Notes: generated by a model not told the origin, from the letters alone. DNA of 43,256 nt from Brevundimonas sp. (GCF_027487935.1 NZ_JAIYCP010000032.1:1-43256), one strand, 5' to 3'; positions 8,728 to 18,011 are shown, counted from the first letter of the stretch. A program made the numbers and translations.

Positions 8728-10341
8728 ATGACCGAATTTTCCCAGCTCGGCCTCTCGGCCACGACTCTCAAGGCCGTCGCTGACACCGGCTATACAACCG
8801 CCACCCCTATCCAGGCCTCAGCTATCCCGGTCGCCCTTGCCGGACGCGACGTTCTCGGTATCGCCCAGACCGGTACGGGCAAGACCGCCGCCTTCACCCT
8901 GCCGATGATCGACCGGCTCGCGTCGGGCCGCGCCAAGGCGCGCATGCCGCGCGCCCTCGTCCTCGCCCCGACCCGGGAATTGGCGGACCAGGTTGCCTCG
9001 TCCTTCGAGAAATACGCCAAGGGTACCAAGCTCAGCTGGGCCCTGCTGATCGGTGGTGTATCGATGGGCGACCAGGTGGCCCTGCTGAACAAGGGCGTCG
9101 ACGTCCTGATCGCGACTCCCGGCAGGCTTCTGGATCTGTTCGAACGCGGCAAGGTGATGCTCAACGGCGTCGAGATCATGGTCATCGACGAAGCCGACCG
9201 CATGCTCGACATGGGCTTCATCCCCGATATTGAGCGCATCTTCAAACTGACGCCGCCACGCCGCCAGACCCTGTTCTTCTCAGCGACGATGCCGCCCGAA
9301 ATCACCCGGCTGACGACCCAGTTCCTCAAGGACCCGACGCGGCTGGAAGCCTCGCGCCCGGCCCAGACCGCCGACACCATCACCCAGTATCTGGTCCGCA
9401 TCCCGACCAGCGACCCCAAGGCAAAGCGCGCCGCCCTGCGGGCCCTGATCGGCCGCGCCGATGTGCGCAACGGCATCGTGTTCTGCAACCGCAAGACCGA
9501 GGTCGACGTCGTCGCCAAGTCGCTGAAGCAGCACGGTTTCGATGCTGCGCCAATCCACGGCGACCTCGATCAATCGCTGCGTATGAAGACCCTGGCGGCC
9601 TTTCGCTCGGGCGAGCTGAAGCTGCTGGTGGCCTCCGACGTCGCCGCGCGGGGCCTGGATATTCCGGATGTCAGCCACGTCTTCAACTACGATGTGTCCC
9701 ACCACGCCGACGACTATGTGCACCGGATCGGCCGTACGGGTCGTGCGGGCAAGCTGGGCCAGACCTTCATGATCGTGACTCCGGCGGACGACCGGTCGCT
9801 GGACAAGGTCCTGAAGCTGATCAAGATGGACCCGGAAGAACTGGTTCTCGACGGCGCAGACTTTTCGCCCGGGAAGCCGCAGCCGCATCGGGATGCGGAA
9901 CGGCCCGAGCGTGCAAAGGCCGGCGGGCGGGGCAGAGGTTCCCGGGCAGCGCTTCAGGACCCGGCCGGGCCGTCGGAAAGCCTCGGCCCGGTTCCGACCG
10001 GCGACCCGATCATGAAGCCAGCGGCAATGGAGGCGTCCACGGCGGACGCGCCGGCATCGGAACCGGCCAAACCGCGCCGGACCCGCAGTCGCCGCGGCTC
10101 GCGGTCCACCCCAGACGGGGCAACCGGGAGCGTCGAAATCCAGACCGCCGCACCCGTCGCTGAAGTGGCCCCGACACGGGCGGCTCCCTCCCCGGATCGG
10201 CCGGTGCAGGAGACTCACCTGCGGCAGTCAGACCGTCGAGGCGACCGCGCGAGCGCTGAGCCCAAACAGTCAAACGGACGGCCATTCGGAGAGGGCGACA
10301 TCCCTGCCTTCCTGCGCCGACCAGCTTCCAGCAAAAGCTGA
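8728..10341 (+). CDS. rhlE: DEAD-box ATP-dependent RNA helicase, RhlE type
   Basis: Cytoplasmic RNA helicase that unwinds structured RNA in ribosome assembly or mRNA decay. Of 537 residues, the first 375 or so form the two RecA-like domains: Q motif (ATPIQASAIPVALAGRD), Walker A (AQTGTGKTAAF), TPGRLLD, DEAD box (VIDEADRMLDMGF), SAT (FFSATMPPE), ARGLDIPDV and HRIGRTGRAG. The rest is a Pro/Ala/Arg-rich, low-complexity tail with an Arg-rich patch (KPRRTRSRRGSRS), probably disordered and RNA- or degradosome-binding. AAGGA lies just before the ATG. RhlE or RhlB-like within the family cannot be settled by eye. Confidence 0.93.
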   Translation: MTEFSQLGLSATTLKAVADTGYTTATPIQASAIPVALAGRDVLGIAQTGTGKTAAFTLPMIDRLASGRAKARMPRALVLAPTRELADQVASSFEKYAKGTKLSWALLIGGVSMGDQVALLNKGVDVLIATPGRLLDLFERGKVMLNGVEIMVIDEADRMLDMGFIPDIERIFKLTPPRRQTLFFSATMPPEITRLTTQFLKDPTRLEASRPAQTADTITQYLVRIPTSDPKAKRAALRALIGRADVRNGIVFCNRKTEVDVVAKSLKQHGFDAAPIHGDLDQSLRMKTLAAFRSGELKLLVASDVAARGLDIPDVSHVFNYDVSHHADDYVHRIGRTGRAGKLGQTFMIVTPADDRSLDKVLKLIKMDPEELVLDGADFSPGKPQPHRDAERPERAKAGGRGRGSRAALQDPAGPSESLGPVPTGDPIMKPAAMEASTADAPASEPAKPRRTRSRRGSRSTPDGATGSVEIQTAAPVAEVAPTRAAPSPDRPVQETHLRQSDRRGDRASAEPKQSNGRPFGEGDIPAFLRRPASSKS

Positions 10342-10375
10342 AAACACTCCCAATTCAGCGGTCATCGAACCAGAT

Positions 10376-10390
10376 TTAACCAGTCGTTAC
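10376..10390 (+). promoter_or_regulatory. CtrA-like half-conserved box upstream of the GGDEF gene
   Basis: TTAA-CCAGTCG-TTAC (10376-10390) differs by one base in the second half-site from the CtrA consensus TTAA-N7-TTAA. It sits 63 bases before the ATG at 10453. A single near match is weak evidence. Confidence 0.25.
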
Positions 10391-10452
10391 GGAACCGCGG
10401 ATAGGCTGTTTTTCTAGGTCGGTCGCGTCGGGCGGTCAGGCGAGGACTCGGT

Positions 10453-11508
10453 ATGGCGGACAAGCTGGAAACCACGCTTCGGGGACCGGAAGCCTACGGT
10501 CTGGCCCGCCGGGTCATCGAAGCGATGGAGTCGGCGAGCGTCTGGCCTACGCCACTGAATTTCGAGATCTGGGTCCATTATCTGGGCACCCCGGAAAGTC
10601 CACTGGGCCGGGAGATCAATCGCATTCTGGCTGCCTCGGAACCCTTCACCGAGGCTACAGCCGAGATTCTCGCGGCTGAGTATCTGCCGCGCGGGCGATT
10701 GAGCGAAGAGATACGCGATGCCGGCCAGGTGCTGGATCGAGAGCTGTCCAGCGTCTCCGACGCCATCTCAAAGGCCCACAAATCGCAGGCCACCTTCGGA
10801 CAGACCCTGGACCAGGCCGCGACAAGCATCGCGACCGCAAGCGGTGATGCCGGCCTCAAGGCCATCGTCTCAGGTCTGTCGTCGGCGACCCGCGAGGTCC
10901 GACGCGAGAGCGAAACGCTGGAGAACCGCCTCGAGGCGTCGACCCGCGAGATCGCCCGTTTGCGTGATCACCTTGAACAGTTCCGCCGCGACGCGATGAC
11001 CGACGCCCTGACAAATCTGGCCAATCGCAAGGCGTTTGACGAACAACTGGATGCCGCCTGTAGCCAGGCCGAAGCCGAGCATGGGGCCCTGACCCTGGCC
11101 GTGCTCGATATCGATCACTTCAAGCGATTCAACGATACCTGGGGGCACCAGACCGGCGATCAGGTGCTGCGCTATGTCGCCAGCGTAATGGGTCGGATGG
11201 CCAAGGCCCCCCGTGTTGCGGCCCGGTTTGGCGGCGAGGAATTCGCCATAATTTTCCCCGGAGAGAGCCCCGGCGAGGTCCATCAAGTGCTCGAAGCCAT
11301 CTGCAAGGAAATCGCATCCCGGTCGCTCCGGCGCCGGTCGACAGATGACGAGCTGGGTGCCGTGACCCTGTCCGCCGGCTTCGCGCACCGACGCCCGGGC
11401 GAGACAGCCTCCTCACTTCTGGAGCGGGCGGACACCGCCCTCTACGCTTCCAAACATGCCGGCCGGAATCGTGTCACGAGCGCCGACGCTATGGACCAGG
11501 CCGCCTGA
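10453..11508 (+). CDS. GGDEF protein, probable diguanylate cyclase
   Basis: Probably makes the second messenger cyclic di-GMP from two GTP. 351 residues: an N-terminal mainly helical region (1-175) with a likely coiled coil (about 145-180, rich in Glu/Arg) and no membrane helix, so a cytosolic protein; then the GGDEF domain with DALTNLANRKAF, LAVLDIDHFKRFNDTWGH and the active site GGEEF (260-264). The auto-inhibitory RxxD site expected five residues before GGEEF is absent (KAPR here), so product inhibition through the I-site is not expected. The sensory input is unknown. Confidence 0.9.
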   Translation: MADKLETTLRGPEAYGLARRVIEAMESASVWPTPLNFEIWVHYLGTPESPLGREINRILAASEPFTEATAEILAAEYLPRGRLSEEIRDAGQVLDRELSSVSDAISKAHKSQATFGQTLDQAATSIATASGDAGLKAIVSGLSSATREVRRESETLENRLEASTREIARLRDHLEQFRRDAMTDALTNLANRKAFDEQLDAACSQAEAEHGALTLAVLDIDHFKRFNDTWGHQTGDQVLRYVASVMGRMAKAPRVAARFGGEEFAIIFPGESPGEVHQVLEAICKEIASRSLRRRSTDDELGAVTLSAGFAHRRPGETASSLLERADTALYASKHAGRNRVTSADAMDQAA

Positions 11509-11546
11509 CGCCTTCCGCTTCTGTCGTTTCACGTCATAGTGGACTG

Positions 11547-12332
11547 ATGCGCAGCCTCGCCTTCAACGTCGCCTACTGGCTTTTGTCGATCCTCTACGCT
11601 TCCGCTGCGGCCTTTGCCGCCCTTGCCCCCGGACGCGAGGCAACCAGTTGGATCATCCGCCGATATGTGAAGCGTATGGTGCAGGCCATGCGCCTGCTGG
11701 CCGGGATCCGCCTTGAGATCCGGGGTCGCGAACGTCTGCCGGCCGGTGCCTTCATCATCGCCTCGAAACACCAGAGCTGGGGCGACGGCTTTGCGACCTA
11801 CGACCAGTTCGACGACCTCGCCTTCGTCACCGGCGACCATCTGGAAAAATTTCCGCTACTCGGCACGGTCCTGCGCAAGCTGGGAGCCATCGTCGTCAAC
11901 AACTGCGGGGGCCGCGAAGCGCGCGAGGCGCTGAAGCATCGCTCGGCCGACGCCCATGCCGCCGGCAGGAAGATACTGATCTATCCCGAGGGCAATCTGG
12001 CCAAGGTGGGAGAGAAGTTCCGCTATCGCTCCGGCGTCTGGCACATGTATCGCGACTTCGACATGCCGGTCGTACCCCTGGCCACCAACCTCGGCCTGTT
12101 CTGGCCACAGGAAGAGTTCCGCAAGAACCCCGGCACGGCAACGCTGGAGTTCCTCGATCCGATTCCGACAGGGCTGGGCAAGGAAGAGTTCCTCGCAAGG
12201 CTGGAGGCCTCGGTAGAGGGCAAGACCGCCGAACTCGTGGCCGAGGCCACCGGTCAGCCAGTCATCGCGGCGGTGCGGGTGCTCGCACCCGATGAGGCGG
12301 CAAGGGCCGCCAAGCTGGCGACAGCGGTCTAG
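11547..12332 (+). CDS. plsC: 1-acyl-sn-glycerol-3-phosphate acyltransferase
   Basis: Converts lysophosphatidic acid to phosphatidic acid in phospholipid synthesis at the inner membrane. 261 residues with an N-terminal hydrophobic helix (about 8-27). The acyltransferase motif H-x4-D is KHQSWGD (His75, Asp80), and the substrate motif appears as YPEGNLAKVGEKF where the usual form is EGTR. Block LATNLGLFW follows. Its TAG stop overlaps the metQ stop: the four bases CTAG at 12329-12332 serve as stop codon on both strands. Confidence 0.9.
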   Translation: MRSLAFNVAYWLLSILYASAAAFAALAPGREATSWIIRRYVKRMVQAMRLLAGIRLEIRGRERLPAGAFIIASKHQSWGDGFATYDQFDDLAFVTGDHLEKFPLLGTVLRKLGAIVVNNCGGREAREALKHRSADAHAAGRKILIYPEGNLAKVGEKFRYRSGVWHMYRDFDMPVVPLATNLGLFWPQEEFRKNPGTATLEFLDPIPTGLGKEEFLARLEASVEGKTAELVAEATGQPVIAAVRVLAPDEAARAAKLATAV

Positions 12333-13135
12333 GCCGCCGGGATCACGGCCCCATCGTATTTCTGGGCGATAAAGTCCTTGACCGCCTGGCTGCGCAGCAT
12401 GGCCGCCAGGGCGACGATGCGGGGGTCCGCCCGGTTTTCCGGCCGCGCCACCAGATAGTTCACATAGGGGCTGTCTGACCCTTCCAGCGTCAGCGCATCC
12501 GTGCGCGGCTTCAGACCGGCGTCGAGAGCATAGTTGGTGTTGATCACCGCCATATCGACCTGATCCAGCACCCGCGGCAGGGTCGCGGACTCAAGCTCGC
12601 GGAAACGCAGGTTCTTCGGATTTTCCACAATATCGCGCAGGGTCTGCAGCGGATTGACCGGGTCCTTGAGCCGGATCAGCCCGGCCTTCTGCAGCAGGAT
12701 CAGCGACCGACCGATCGAGGAGGCGTCGTTGGGAACGGCGACCTCGGCACGGTCCGGAAGTTCGGCGAGCGTCCGGAAACGGCGCGAATACGCCCCCAGC
12801 GGCTCGACATGGACACCCGCCACAGTGACGAGGTCCGAACCGCGCGAGGCGTTGAACTCATCGAGATAGGGCTTTGTCTGGAAATAGTTGGCGTCCAGCC
12901 GCCCCTCGGCCAACTGGGTGTTGGGCTGGACGTAGTCGTTGAACACCTTGATCTCGATCTGGATGCCCTCGGCCGCCAGCAGCGGCTTGATGTGTTCCAG
13001 AATTTCAGCGTGCGGGACGGCCGTCGCACCGACGATCAGCGGCGCGTCGGCATCGACCTTCGTCGCAGCACCCCGCCCGCAGGCGGCGAGCACCAGCGAA
13101 GCGGCAGCGAGGGTCAGGAGCGAACGGCGGATCAT
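12329..13135 (-). CDS. metQ: Methionine ABC transporter substrate-binding lipoprotein
   Basis: Periplasmic, membrane-anchored binding protein of the MetNIQ importer (NlpA family). 268 residues with a lipoprotein signal (MIRRSLLTLAAASLVLAACG, lipidated Cys19). Family features are VGATAVPHAEILEHIKP, VFNDYVQPNTQLAEGRLDANYFQTKPYLDEF and VAVPNDASSIGRSLILLQKAGLIRL (each a stretch of the visible sequence). NlpA-family proteins bind L- or D-methionine and sometimes other sulfur compounds. It is the last gene of the iscR-suf-met run, 23 bases after metI. Confidence 0.95.
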   Translation of the reverse strand: MIRRSLLTLAAASLVLAACGRGAATKVDADAPLIVGATAVPHAEILEHIKPLLAAEGIQIEIKVFNDYVQPNTQLAEGRLDANYFQTKPYLDEFNASRGSDLVTVAGVHVEPLGAYSRRFRTLAELPDRAEVAVPNDASSIGRSLILLQKAGLIRLKDPVNPLQTLRDIVENPKNLRFRELESATLPRVLDQVDMAVINTNYALDAGLKPRTDALTLEGSDSPYVNYLVARPENRADPRIVALAAMLRSQAVKDFIAQKYDGAVIPAA

Positions 13136-13158
13136 GGGCGAGCCTTTCGGGGAAGCGA

Positions 13159-13827
13159 TCAGCGATGGGAAACGGCGGCGACCAGCCGGTCACCGAGCAT
13201 CTGGAGAAGCTGCACCAGCAGGAGCAGGAGAACGACGGTCACGACCATGACATCGGTCTGGAACCGCTGATAGCCGAAGCGGATGGCAAGGTCGCCCAGT
13301 CCGCCTGCGCCGACGACGCCGGCCATGGCGGTGTAGCTGACCAGGGCGATGGCCGTGACGGTGGCCCCGGCGAGGATGCCGGGCATGGCCTCGGGCAGCA
13401 GGGCGCGGGTGACGATCTGGAAGGTCGAGCCGCCCATGGCCTGGGTCGCCTCGACCACACCCTTGTCGACCTCGCGAAGAGCCGTCTCGACCAGCCGCGC
13501 ATAGAAGGGCGCGGCCCCGACGACCAGCGGCGGAATGGCTCCAGCCACGCCCAGGGAGGTCCCGACCAGCAGCACCGTCACCGGCAGCATGACGATCAGC
13601 AGGATGATGAAGGGCACCGACCGCAGGATGTTGACGATCAGCGAAAGCAGCGCGTTCACCACGGGATTGGCAGCCAGCCTTCCCTTGCCGGACAGGTACA
13701 ACAGCACCCCCAGAGGGATGCCGAACACCACGGTAAGGACCATTGATCCGCCGAGCATCAGCAGGGTGTCGCGCGATGCCCGCGCGATCTCCGGCCAGTC
13801 GATATTGACGAAGAAGGCCTCCATCAC
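13159..13827 (-). CDS. metI: Methionine ABC transporter permease
   Basis: Inner-membrane permease of the MetNIQ importer. 222 residues with about five transmembrane helices. The coupling (EAA) loop is visible as EVDKGVVEATQAMGGSTFQ. The segment LSLIVNILRSVPFIILLIVM is typical of MetI. The start overlaps the metN stop in an ATGA. Confidence 0.95.
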   Translation of the reverse strand: MMEAFFVNIDWPEIARASRDTLLMLGGSMVLTVVFGIPLGVLLYLSGKGRLAANPVVNALLSLIVNILRSVPFIILLIVMLPVTVLLVGTSLGVAGAIPPLVVGAAPFYARLVETALREVDKGVVEATQAMGGSTFQIVTRALLPEAMPGILAGATVTAIALVSYTAMAGVVGAGGLGDLAIRFGYQRFQTDVMVVTVVLLLLLVQLLQMLGDRLVAAVSHR

Positions 13828-14813
13828 GCTGCCTCCACCGTCACGCCGCGGGCCGTCAGCTGTGCCACCGCCGCCTCGGCGTCGCCGCCCGTGAAGGCCA
13901 CCACCAGCTGGCCATAGGGCTCACCCCGGATGCGGCTGATACGACCCGACAGGATCGAATAGTCCACACCCACCGAGCGCGCGACACGGCTCAGTTCGGG
14001 CTCATAGGTCGAGCCGCCCCGGAAGGTCAGTCTGGCCAGCCGTCCACCCGGCGGCACGTCGGCGGCCTCGAAACCCTCCTCACCCTCGGCCAGCATGGCG
14101 CGGGTCGCGGCGTGCTGCGGATGCAGGAAGACATCGGCAGTCGCCCCCTCCTCCACCACCCGGCCGTCCTTGAGCACCGCCACCCGGTCGCAGACGCGGC
14201 GCACCACCTCCATCTGATGGGTGATCAGGACGATGGTCAGTTTCAGATCGCGGTTCAGCTGGTCGAGCAGCGACAGGATTTCGTCCGTCGTCTCGGGATC
14301 CAGGGCGCTGGTCGCCTCGTCGCACAGCAGGACGCCGGGTTCGCAGGCGAGAGCCCGGGCGATGCCGACCCGCTGCTTCTGCCCGCCGGACAGCTGCGCA
14401 GGATGCTTTTTCGCATGGTCCGAGAGGCCCAGCTGCGCCAGCAGATCCGCCACACGCCGGTCGATCTGCGGCTCTGCCCGGCCCTCCAGTCGCAGCGGAA
14501 AAGCCACATTCTCTGCGACAGTTTTTGCGTTCAACAGATTGAAATGCTGGAAGATCATGCCGATTCGTCGCCGCGCAGCGCGCAACGCCGCCGGCGTCAG
14601 GGTTGTCATCTCGCGCCCGTCGACGGTCACTCGTCCCGCGTCCGGCCGTTCCAGCAGATTGATCGTCCGGATCAACGTTGATTTTCCGGCACCCGACCGC
14701 CCGACCACACCGAACACCTGGCCCGCCTCGACGGTCAGATCGACCGAGTCCAGCGCCACGCGCTCGCCTGCCGCGCTCCGGAAGCGTTTGGTGACCCCTT
14801 CCAGCCGGATCAT
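13824..14813 (-). CDS. metN: Methionine ABC transporter ATP-binding protein
   Basis: ATPase of the MetNIQ importer. 329 residues: ABC domain with Walker A GRSGAGKST, signature LSGGQKQRVGIARAL, Walker B LLCDEATSALDP and H-loop LITHQ; then a C-terminal NIL/ACT-like domain (about 255-329) that in the E. coli protein binds methionine and inhibits transport when the cell is replete. Its ATG overlaps the TGA of the SufA-type gene by one base, so it is directly coupled to the suf operon. No SAM riboswitch is seen. Confidence 0.95.
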   Translation of the reverse strand: MIRLEGVTKRFRSAAGERVALDSVDLTVEAGQVFGVVGRSGAGKSTLIRTINLLERPDAGRVTVDGREMTTLTPAALRAARRRIGMIFQHFNLLNAKTVAENVAFPLRLEGRAEPQIDRRVADLLAQLGLSDHAKKHPAQLSGGQKQRVGIARALACEPGVLLCDEATSALDPETTDEILSLLDQLNRDLKLTIVLITHQMEVVRRVCDRVAVLKDGRVVEEGATADVFLHPQHAATRAMLAEGEEGFEAADVPPGGRLARLTFRGGSTYEPELSRVARSVGVDYSILSGRISRIRGEPYGQLVVAFTGGDAEAAVAQLTARGVTVEAA

Positions 14814-15217
14814 CAGTCGGCGTCCAATGCCTTTGCGGGAATGATGGTGACGCTCTCACCACAGCCGCAGGCGTCGGTCTGGTTCGGGTTCCGGAACACG
14901 AATTTCGAGGCCAGCTTCGTGACCTCATAGTCGAGCTCCGATCCGATCAGGAACAGGATCGACTTGGGATCGACAACCACGGTCGCACCCTTGTCGACCA
15001 CCACCTCGTCCAGCGGCCCGAGTTCGTCAGCGAAGGCGAAGGTGTATTCCTGTCCCGCACAGCCCGCATTCTTCAGCCCGACGCGCAACGCCTTGTGTCC
15101 ACCGGCTTCGGTAAGGGCGCGCACCCGTTCTGCTGCCGCCTCGGTCAGGGTGACGACAGCGGGCCGAGGGCGGCGGGCACGGGGTGTGGTCTGAAGCTCG
15201 GTCATCGGACGGTCCAT
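14813..15217 (-). CDS. sufA: A-type iron-sulfur carrier (SufA/IscA/ErpA family)
   Basis: Carries Fe-S clusters or iron to apo-proteins. 134 residues from ATG 15217 (MDRPMTELQTTPRARRPRP), which overlaps the preceding TGA by one base; MTELQ at 15205 is an alternative start. The three conserved cysteines are present: LKNAGCAGQEYTF and the C-terminal DACGCGES. A basic N-terminal extension of about 20 residues precedes the domain. Part of the suf run, between sufT and metN. Confidence 0.92.
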   Translation of the reverse strand: MDRPMTELQTTPRARRPRPAVVTLTEAAAERVRALTEAGGHKALRVGLKNAGCAGQEYTFAFADELGPLDEVVVDKGATVVVDPKSILFLIGSELDYEVTKLASKFVFRNPNQTDACGCGESVTIIPAKALDAD

Positions 15218-15612
15218 CAGAACATGTTCAGGGCCAACTTGGCCTCGTCGCTCATTTTCGAGGGGTCCCACGGCGGATCAAAGGTCAGTTCCGCGCGCGC
15301 CGACTTCACGCCCTCGACCTTCTTCACCGCCTCCTCGACCCAGATCGGCATCTCGCCGGCCACGGGGCAGCCCGGCGCTGTCAGCGTCATCTCGACCACC
15401 ACATCGCGGTCGTCGGACAGGTCGACCTTGTAGATCAGGCCCAGCTCATAGATGTCGACCGGAATTTCCGGGTCGAACACCGACTTCAGGGCCTCAATGA
15501 TGTCGTCTGTCATCCGGTCTATCTCGGCCTGGGCCAGGGCGCTCTTCTGGGGCGCGTCCCAGGCTTCGGCAAAGGCAGCGCTGTCGGTCTTGGGGGTCGT
15601 CGGATCGCTCAT
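15217..15612 (-). CDS. sufT: SUF system assembly factor SufT (DUF59/MIP18 family)
   Basis: MIP18-family protein that helps Fe-S cluster maturation under high demand. 131 residues; the core has DPEIPVDIYELGLIYKVDL, the conserved Cys segment TLTAPGCPVAGEMPIWVEEA and a C-terminal FDPPWDPSKMSDEAKLALNMF-like end (20 of these residues are the family hallmark). The start overlaps the sufS stop by 4 bases. Confidence 0.93.
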   Translation of the reverse strand: MSDPTTPKTDSAAFAEAWDAPQKSALAQAEIDRMTDDIIEALKSVFDPEIPVDIYELGLIYKVDLSDDRDVVVEMTLTAPGCPVAGEMPIWVEEAVKKVEGVKSARAELTFDPPWDPSKMSDEAKLALNMF

Positions 15613-16847
15613 GCGAAGAACTCACGGGCCTTGATCAGGGCGTCGGCGAAGGCGTCGGCGTCCTCGAGGGTGTTGTAGAGGGCGAAGCTCGCGCGGGCGC
15701 TCGAGGTGATGCCGAACCGGCGCGACAGCGGCTCGGCGCAGTGCAGGCCGGCACGCACGGCGACGCCGTAGCGGTCCATCACCTGGGCAATGTCATGGGC
15801 ATGGGCTCCTTCGACGGTAAAGGTGAAGATGGCCCCCTTCCCCTTCGCCGTTCCGATCTCGGTCAGCCAGTTCCGGCCGTCCAGTCGCTCGCGCACCCGA
15901 TCCATCAGCGCCTGTTCGTGGGCCCGCACCGCATTCGGGTCGAACTTCTGCATCCAGGAGATCGCTGCCCCGAGGCCGATGGCCTCCAGGATCGGCGGCG
16001 TGCCGGCCTCGAACCGGTGCGGCAGGCCCGCATAGGAGACCGCATCCTCGGTCACCGTGGCGATCATCTCGCCCCCGCCCTGATATGGCGGCAGGGCCTC
16101 CAGCGCGGCGCGCTTGCCGTACAGCCCGCCAATGCCGGTAGGACCGAACAGCTTGTGCCCGGTGAAGACATAGAAGTCGGCGTCCAGCGCCTGGACATCC
16201 GGGCTGCAGTGCACCGCCCCCTGACAGCCGTCGACCAGAACCAGCGCCCCGGCCGCGTGGGCCAGGTCGGCGATGGCGCGGACATCGTTCACCGTGCCCA
16301 GAACATTCGACATATGGGTCACCGCCACCAGCCGCGTCCTCGGCCCGATCAGCGCCGCCAGCGCCGCCATGTCCAGCGACCCGTCATCCAGCACCGGGGC
16401 CCATTTCAGCACCGCCCCGAAACGCTCACGCAGCATGTGCCAGGGCACGATATTGGCGTGATGCTCCATCTGGGTCACGACGATCTCGTCGCCCGGCTGG
16501 ATCGACTGACCCAGCCCCGCCGCGACCAGATTGATCGCCTCGGTCCCGCCCTTGGTCCAGACGATCTGATCCGGGCTTTCGGCATTCAGGAACCGCGCCA
16601 TGGTCTCGCGCGCCGCCTCGAACGCCTCGGTCGTCTCATTGGCCAGCGTATGCAGCCCGCGATGCACATTGGCATAGGAGTGTTCCATCGCCGCCGTCAG
16701 GGCGTCGATCACCGCCCGCGGCTTCTGCGCCGAGGCAGCCGAGTCCAGATAGACCAGCGGCTTGCCGTTCACCGCCCGCGACAGGATCGGAAAGTGGGCG
16801 CGGGCGGCATAGGGGTCAAAGAGGGTCACAGGCGAGCCGTCAGCCAT
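15609..16847 (-). CDS. sufS: Cysteine desulfurase SufS
   Basis: PLP enzyme that takes sulfur from cysteine for cluster assembly (group II desulfurase). 412 residues. PLP lysine in FTGHKLFGPTGIGGLYGK; catalytic cysteine in VRAGLHCAEPLSRRFG; VYLDSAASAQKP near the N-terminus. The gene overlaps the end of sufD by 22 bases. No sufE or sufU gene lies in the run, so the sulfur-accepting partner must be encoded elsewhere or be replaced. Confidence 0.97.
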   Translation of the reverse strand: MADGSPVTLFDPYAARAHFPILSRAVNGKPLVYLDSAASAQKPRAVIDALTAAMEHSYANVHRGLHTLANETTEAFEAARETMARFLNAESPDQIVWTKGGTEAINLVAAGLGQSIQPGDEIVVTQMEHHANIVPWHMLRERFGAVLKWAPVLDDGSLDMAALAALIGPRTRLVAVTHMSNVLGTVNDVRAIADLAHAAGALVLVDGCQGAVHCSPDVQALDADFYVFTGHKLFGPTGIGGLYGKRAALEALPPYQGGGEMIATVTEDAVSYAGLPHRFEAGTPPILEAIGLGAAISWMQKFDPNAVRAHEQALMDRVRERLDGRNWLTEIGTAKGKGAIFTFTVEGAHAHDIAQVMDRYGVAVRAGLHCAEPLSRRFGITSSARASFALYNTLEDADAFADALIKAREFFA

Positions 16848-17848
16848 TCCCGCACCACCTCTCTCGCGCCCTCATGCTCGATCCGGTCGACCACCTCGAT
16901 CAGGAAGGCCTGCGTCAGCAGGGCCCGCGCCTCGTCGACGGGGATGCCGCGCTGCTGCATGTAGAACAGGGCGCTCTCGTCCAGATTCCCGACCGTATTG
17001 CCGTGCGCGCACTGCACGTCGTCCGCATAGATCTCCAGCTCCGGCTTGGCGTCGATCTCGGCGCGTTCGCCGAGGATCAGGGCATGATGCCCCATCCGCG
17101 CATCAGTGCCGTCCGCCCCGCGCTCGACGATGATCTTGCCCTGGAAGACGCCGCGCGCCGTGTCGCGGACGACGCCCTTGGTGAGTTGGGAGGTGAGGCC
17201 GTTCAGGCCGCCGTGGGACACCACGCTGGTCAGGTCCGAATGTCGCGCGCCGTCGAGCAGATACAGGCCGTCGATCCGCACCTCGGCACCTTCGCCGGGA
17301 TGAGCCAGTCGTGTCTCGTGCCTTTGCAGTTTCGCGCCGGTGGTCAGCACGGTCTGGGCAAAGTGGGCACCCTCGCCCAGCGATACTTCGGCCGTCGCGA
17401 TCGACACCGCGTCTTCGGCATCGTCCTCGATGACGACCCGGGACAGCCGCGCGCCCTCGCCGAGGCTGATATCCAGCGCGACATTGGACACATAGCCCGC
17501 CGCCCGGCCTTCATAGCTCTCCAGCAGGAGCAGCGACGACCCTGCCCTGACCTCCACCGACACCTTCGTCTGATGCCCTGTCCCGTCTGCCGTCGAGACG
17601 AACCGGAGGCGCGCGACATGGTCACCCGGCCCCTCGGCGATCAGGCCGGAACGGCCGTTGCCGTGGCCGTTGACCACTGCCAGTTCATCCCCGCCCAGGG
17701 CCGCAAACGGCCCGCCCGGCGCGACATCGGCATGGGGCGACACCGGCGGTGTCTCGCGCAGAGCGCGGCTCAGGTCGGAGTATCTCCACGCCTCGACGCG
17801 GCGGGTCGGGAAGGAGGATGGGTCGCGGAGGTCTATAGCCAGACTCAT
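16826..17848 (-). CDS. sufD: Fe-S cluster assembly protein SufD
   Basis: Scaffold partner of SufB and SufC in the SufBCD complex. 340 residues from ATG 17848 (MSLAIDLRDPSSFPTRRVEAW). The same frame stays open upstream to 18079, but that extension is the translation of a palindromic repeat (LLPQGEKG) plus the end of sufC, so it is rejected. Family features are RRVEAWRYSDL, DARMGHHALILGERAEIDAKP, and CAHGNTVGNLDESALFYMQQRG with the conserved His. Confidence 0.95.
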   Translation of the reverse strand: MSLAIDLRDPSSFPTRRVEAWRYSDLSRALRETPPVSPHADVAPGGPFAALGGDELAVVNGHGNGRSGLIAEGPGDHVARLRFVSTADGTGHQTKVSVEVRAGSSLLLLESYEGRAAGYVSNVALDISLGEGARLSRVVIEDDAEDAVSIATAEVSLGEGAHFAQTVLTTGAKLQRHETRLAHPGEGAEVRIDGLYLLDGARHSDLTSVVSHGGLNGLTSQLTKGVVRDTARGVFQGKIIVERGADGTDARMGHHALILGERAEIDAKPELEIYADDVQCAHGNTVGNLDESALFYMQQRGIPVDEARALLTQAFLIEVVDRIEHEGAREVVREWLTARL

Positions 17849-17849
17849 G

Positions 17850-18008
17850 CCCTTCTCCCCTTGCGGGAGAAGGTGGCAGCCGAAGGCTGACGGATGAGGG
17901 GTCGCACGGACCCGTCCGATATGCCCTCGACGTGCGCACCTGTACCGCTGATGCGACCCCTCATCCGACCCGCTGCGCGGGCCACCTTCTCCCGCAAGGG
18001 GAGAAGGG
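17850..18008. repeat. Palindromic intergenic element with 28-bp perfect arms
   Basis: Arms at 17850-17877 (starting CCCTTCTCCCCTTGCGGGAG) and 17981-18008 are perfect reverse complements over 28 bases. Inside them a second perfect pair of 16 bases lies at 17891-17906 and 17952-17967 (CGGATGAGGGGTCGCA and its complement). Each arm also has a small self-complementary core (CTCCCCTTGCGGGAG). It fills the gap between sufC and sufD inside an operon. The form resembles repeated palindromic elements (REP/RPE type) of alphaproteobacteria. Confidence 0.85.
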
Positions 18009-18011
18009 TAA

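Noticed and set aside
13824..15217. SAM riboswitch before metN
   Set aside because: metN starts inside the end of the SufA gene; there is no untranslated space for a riboswitch.
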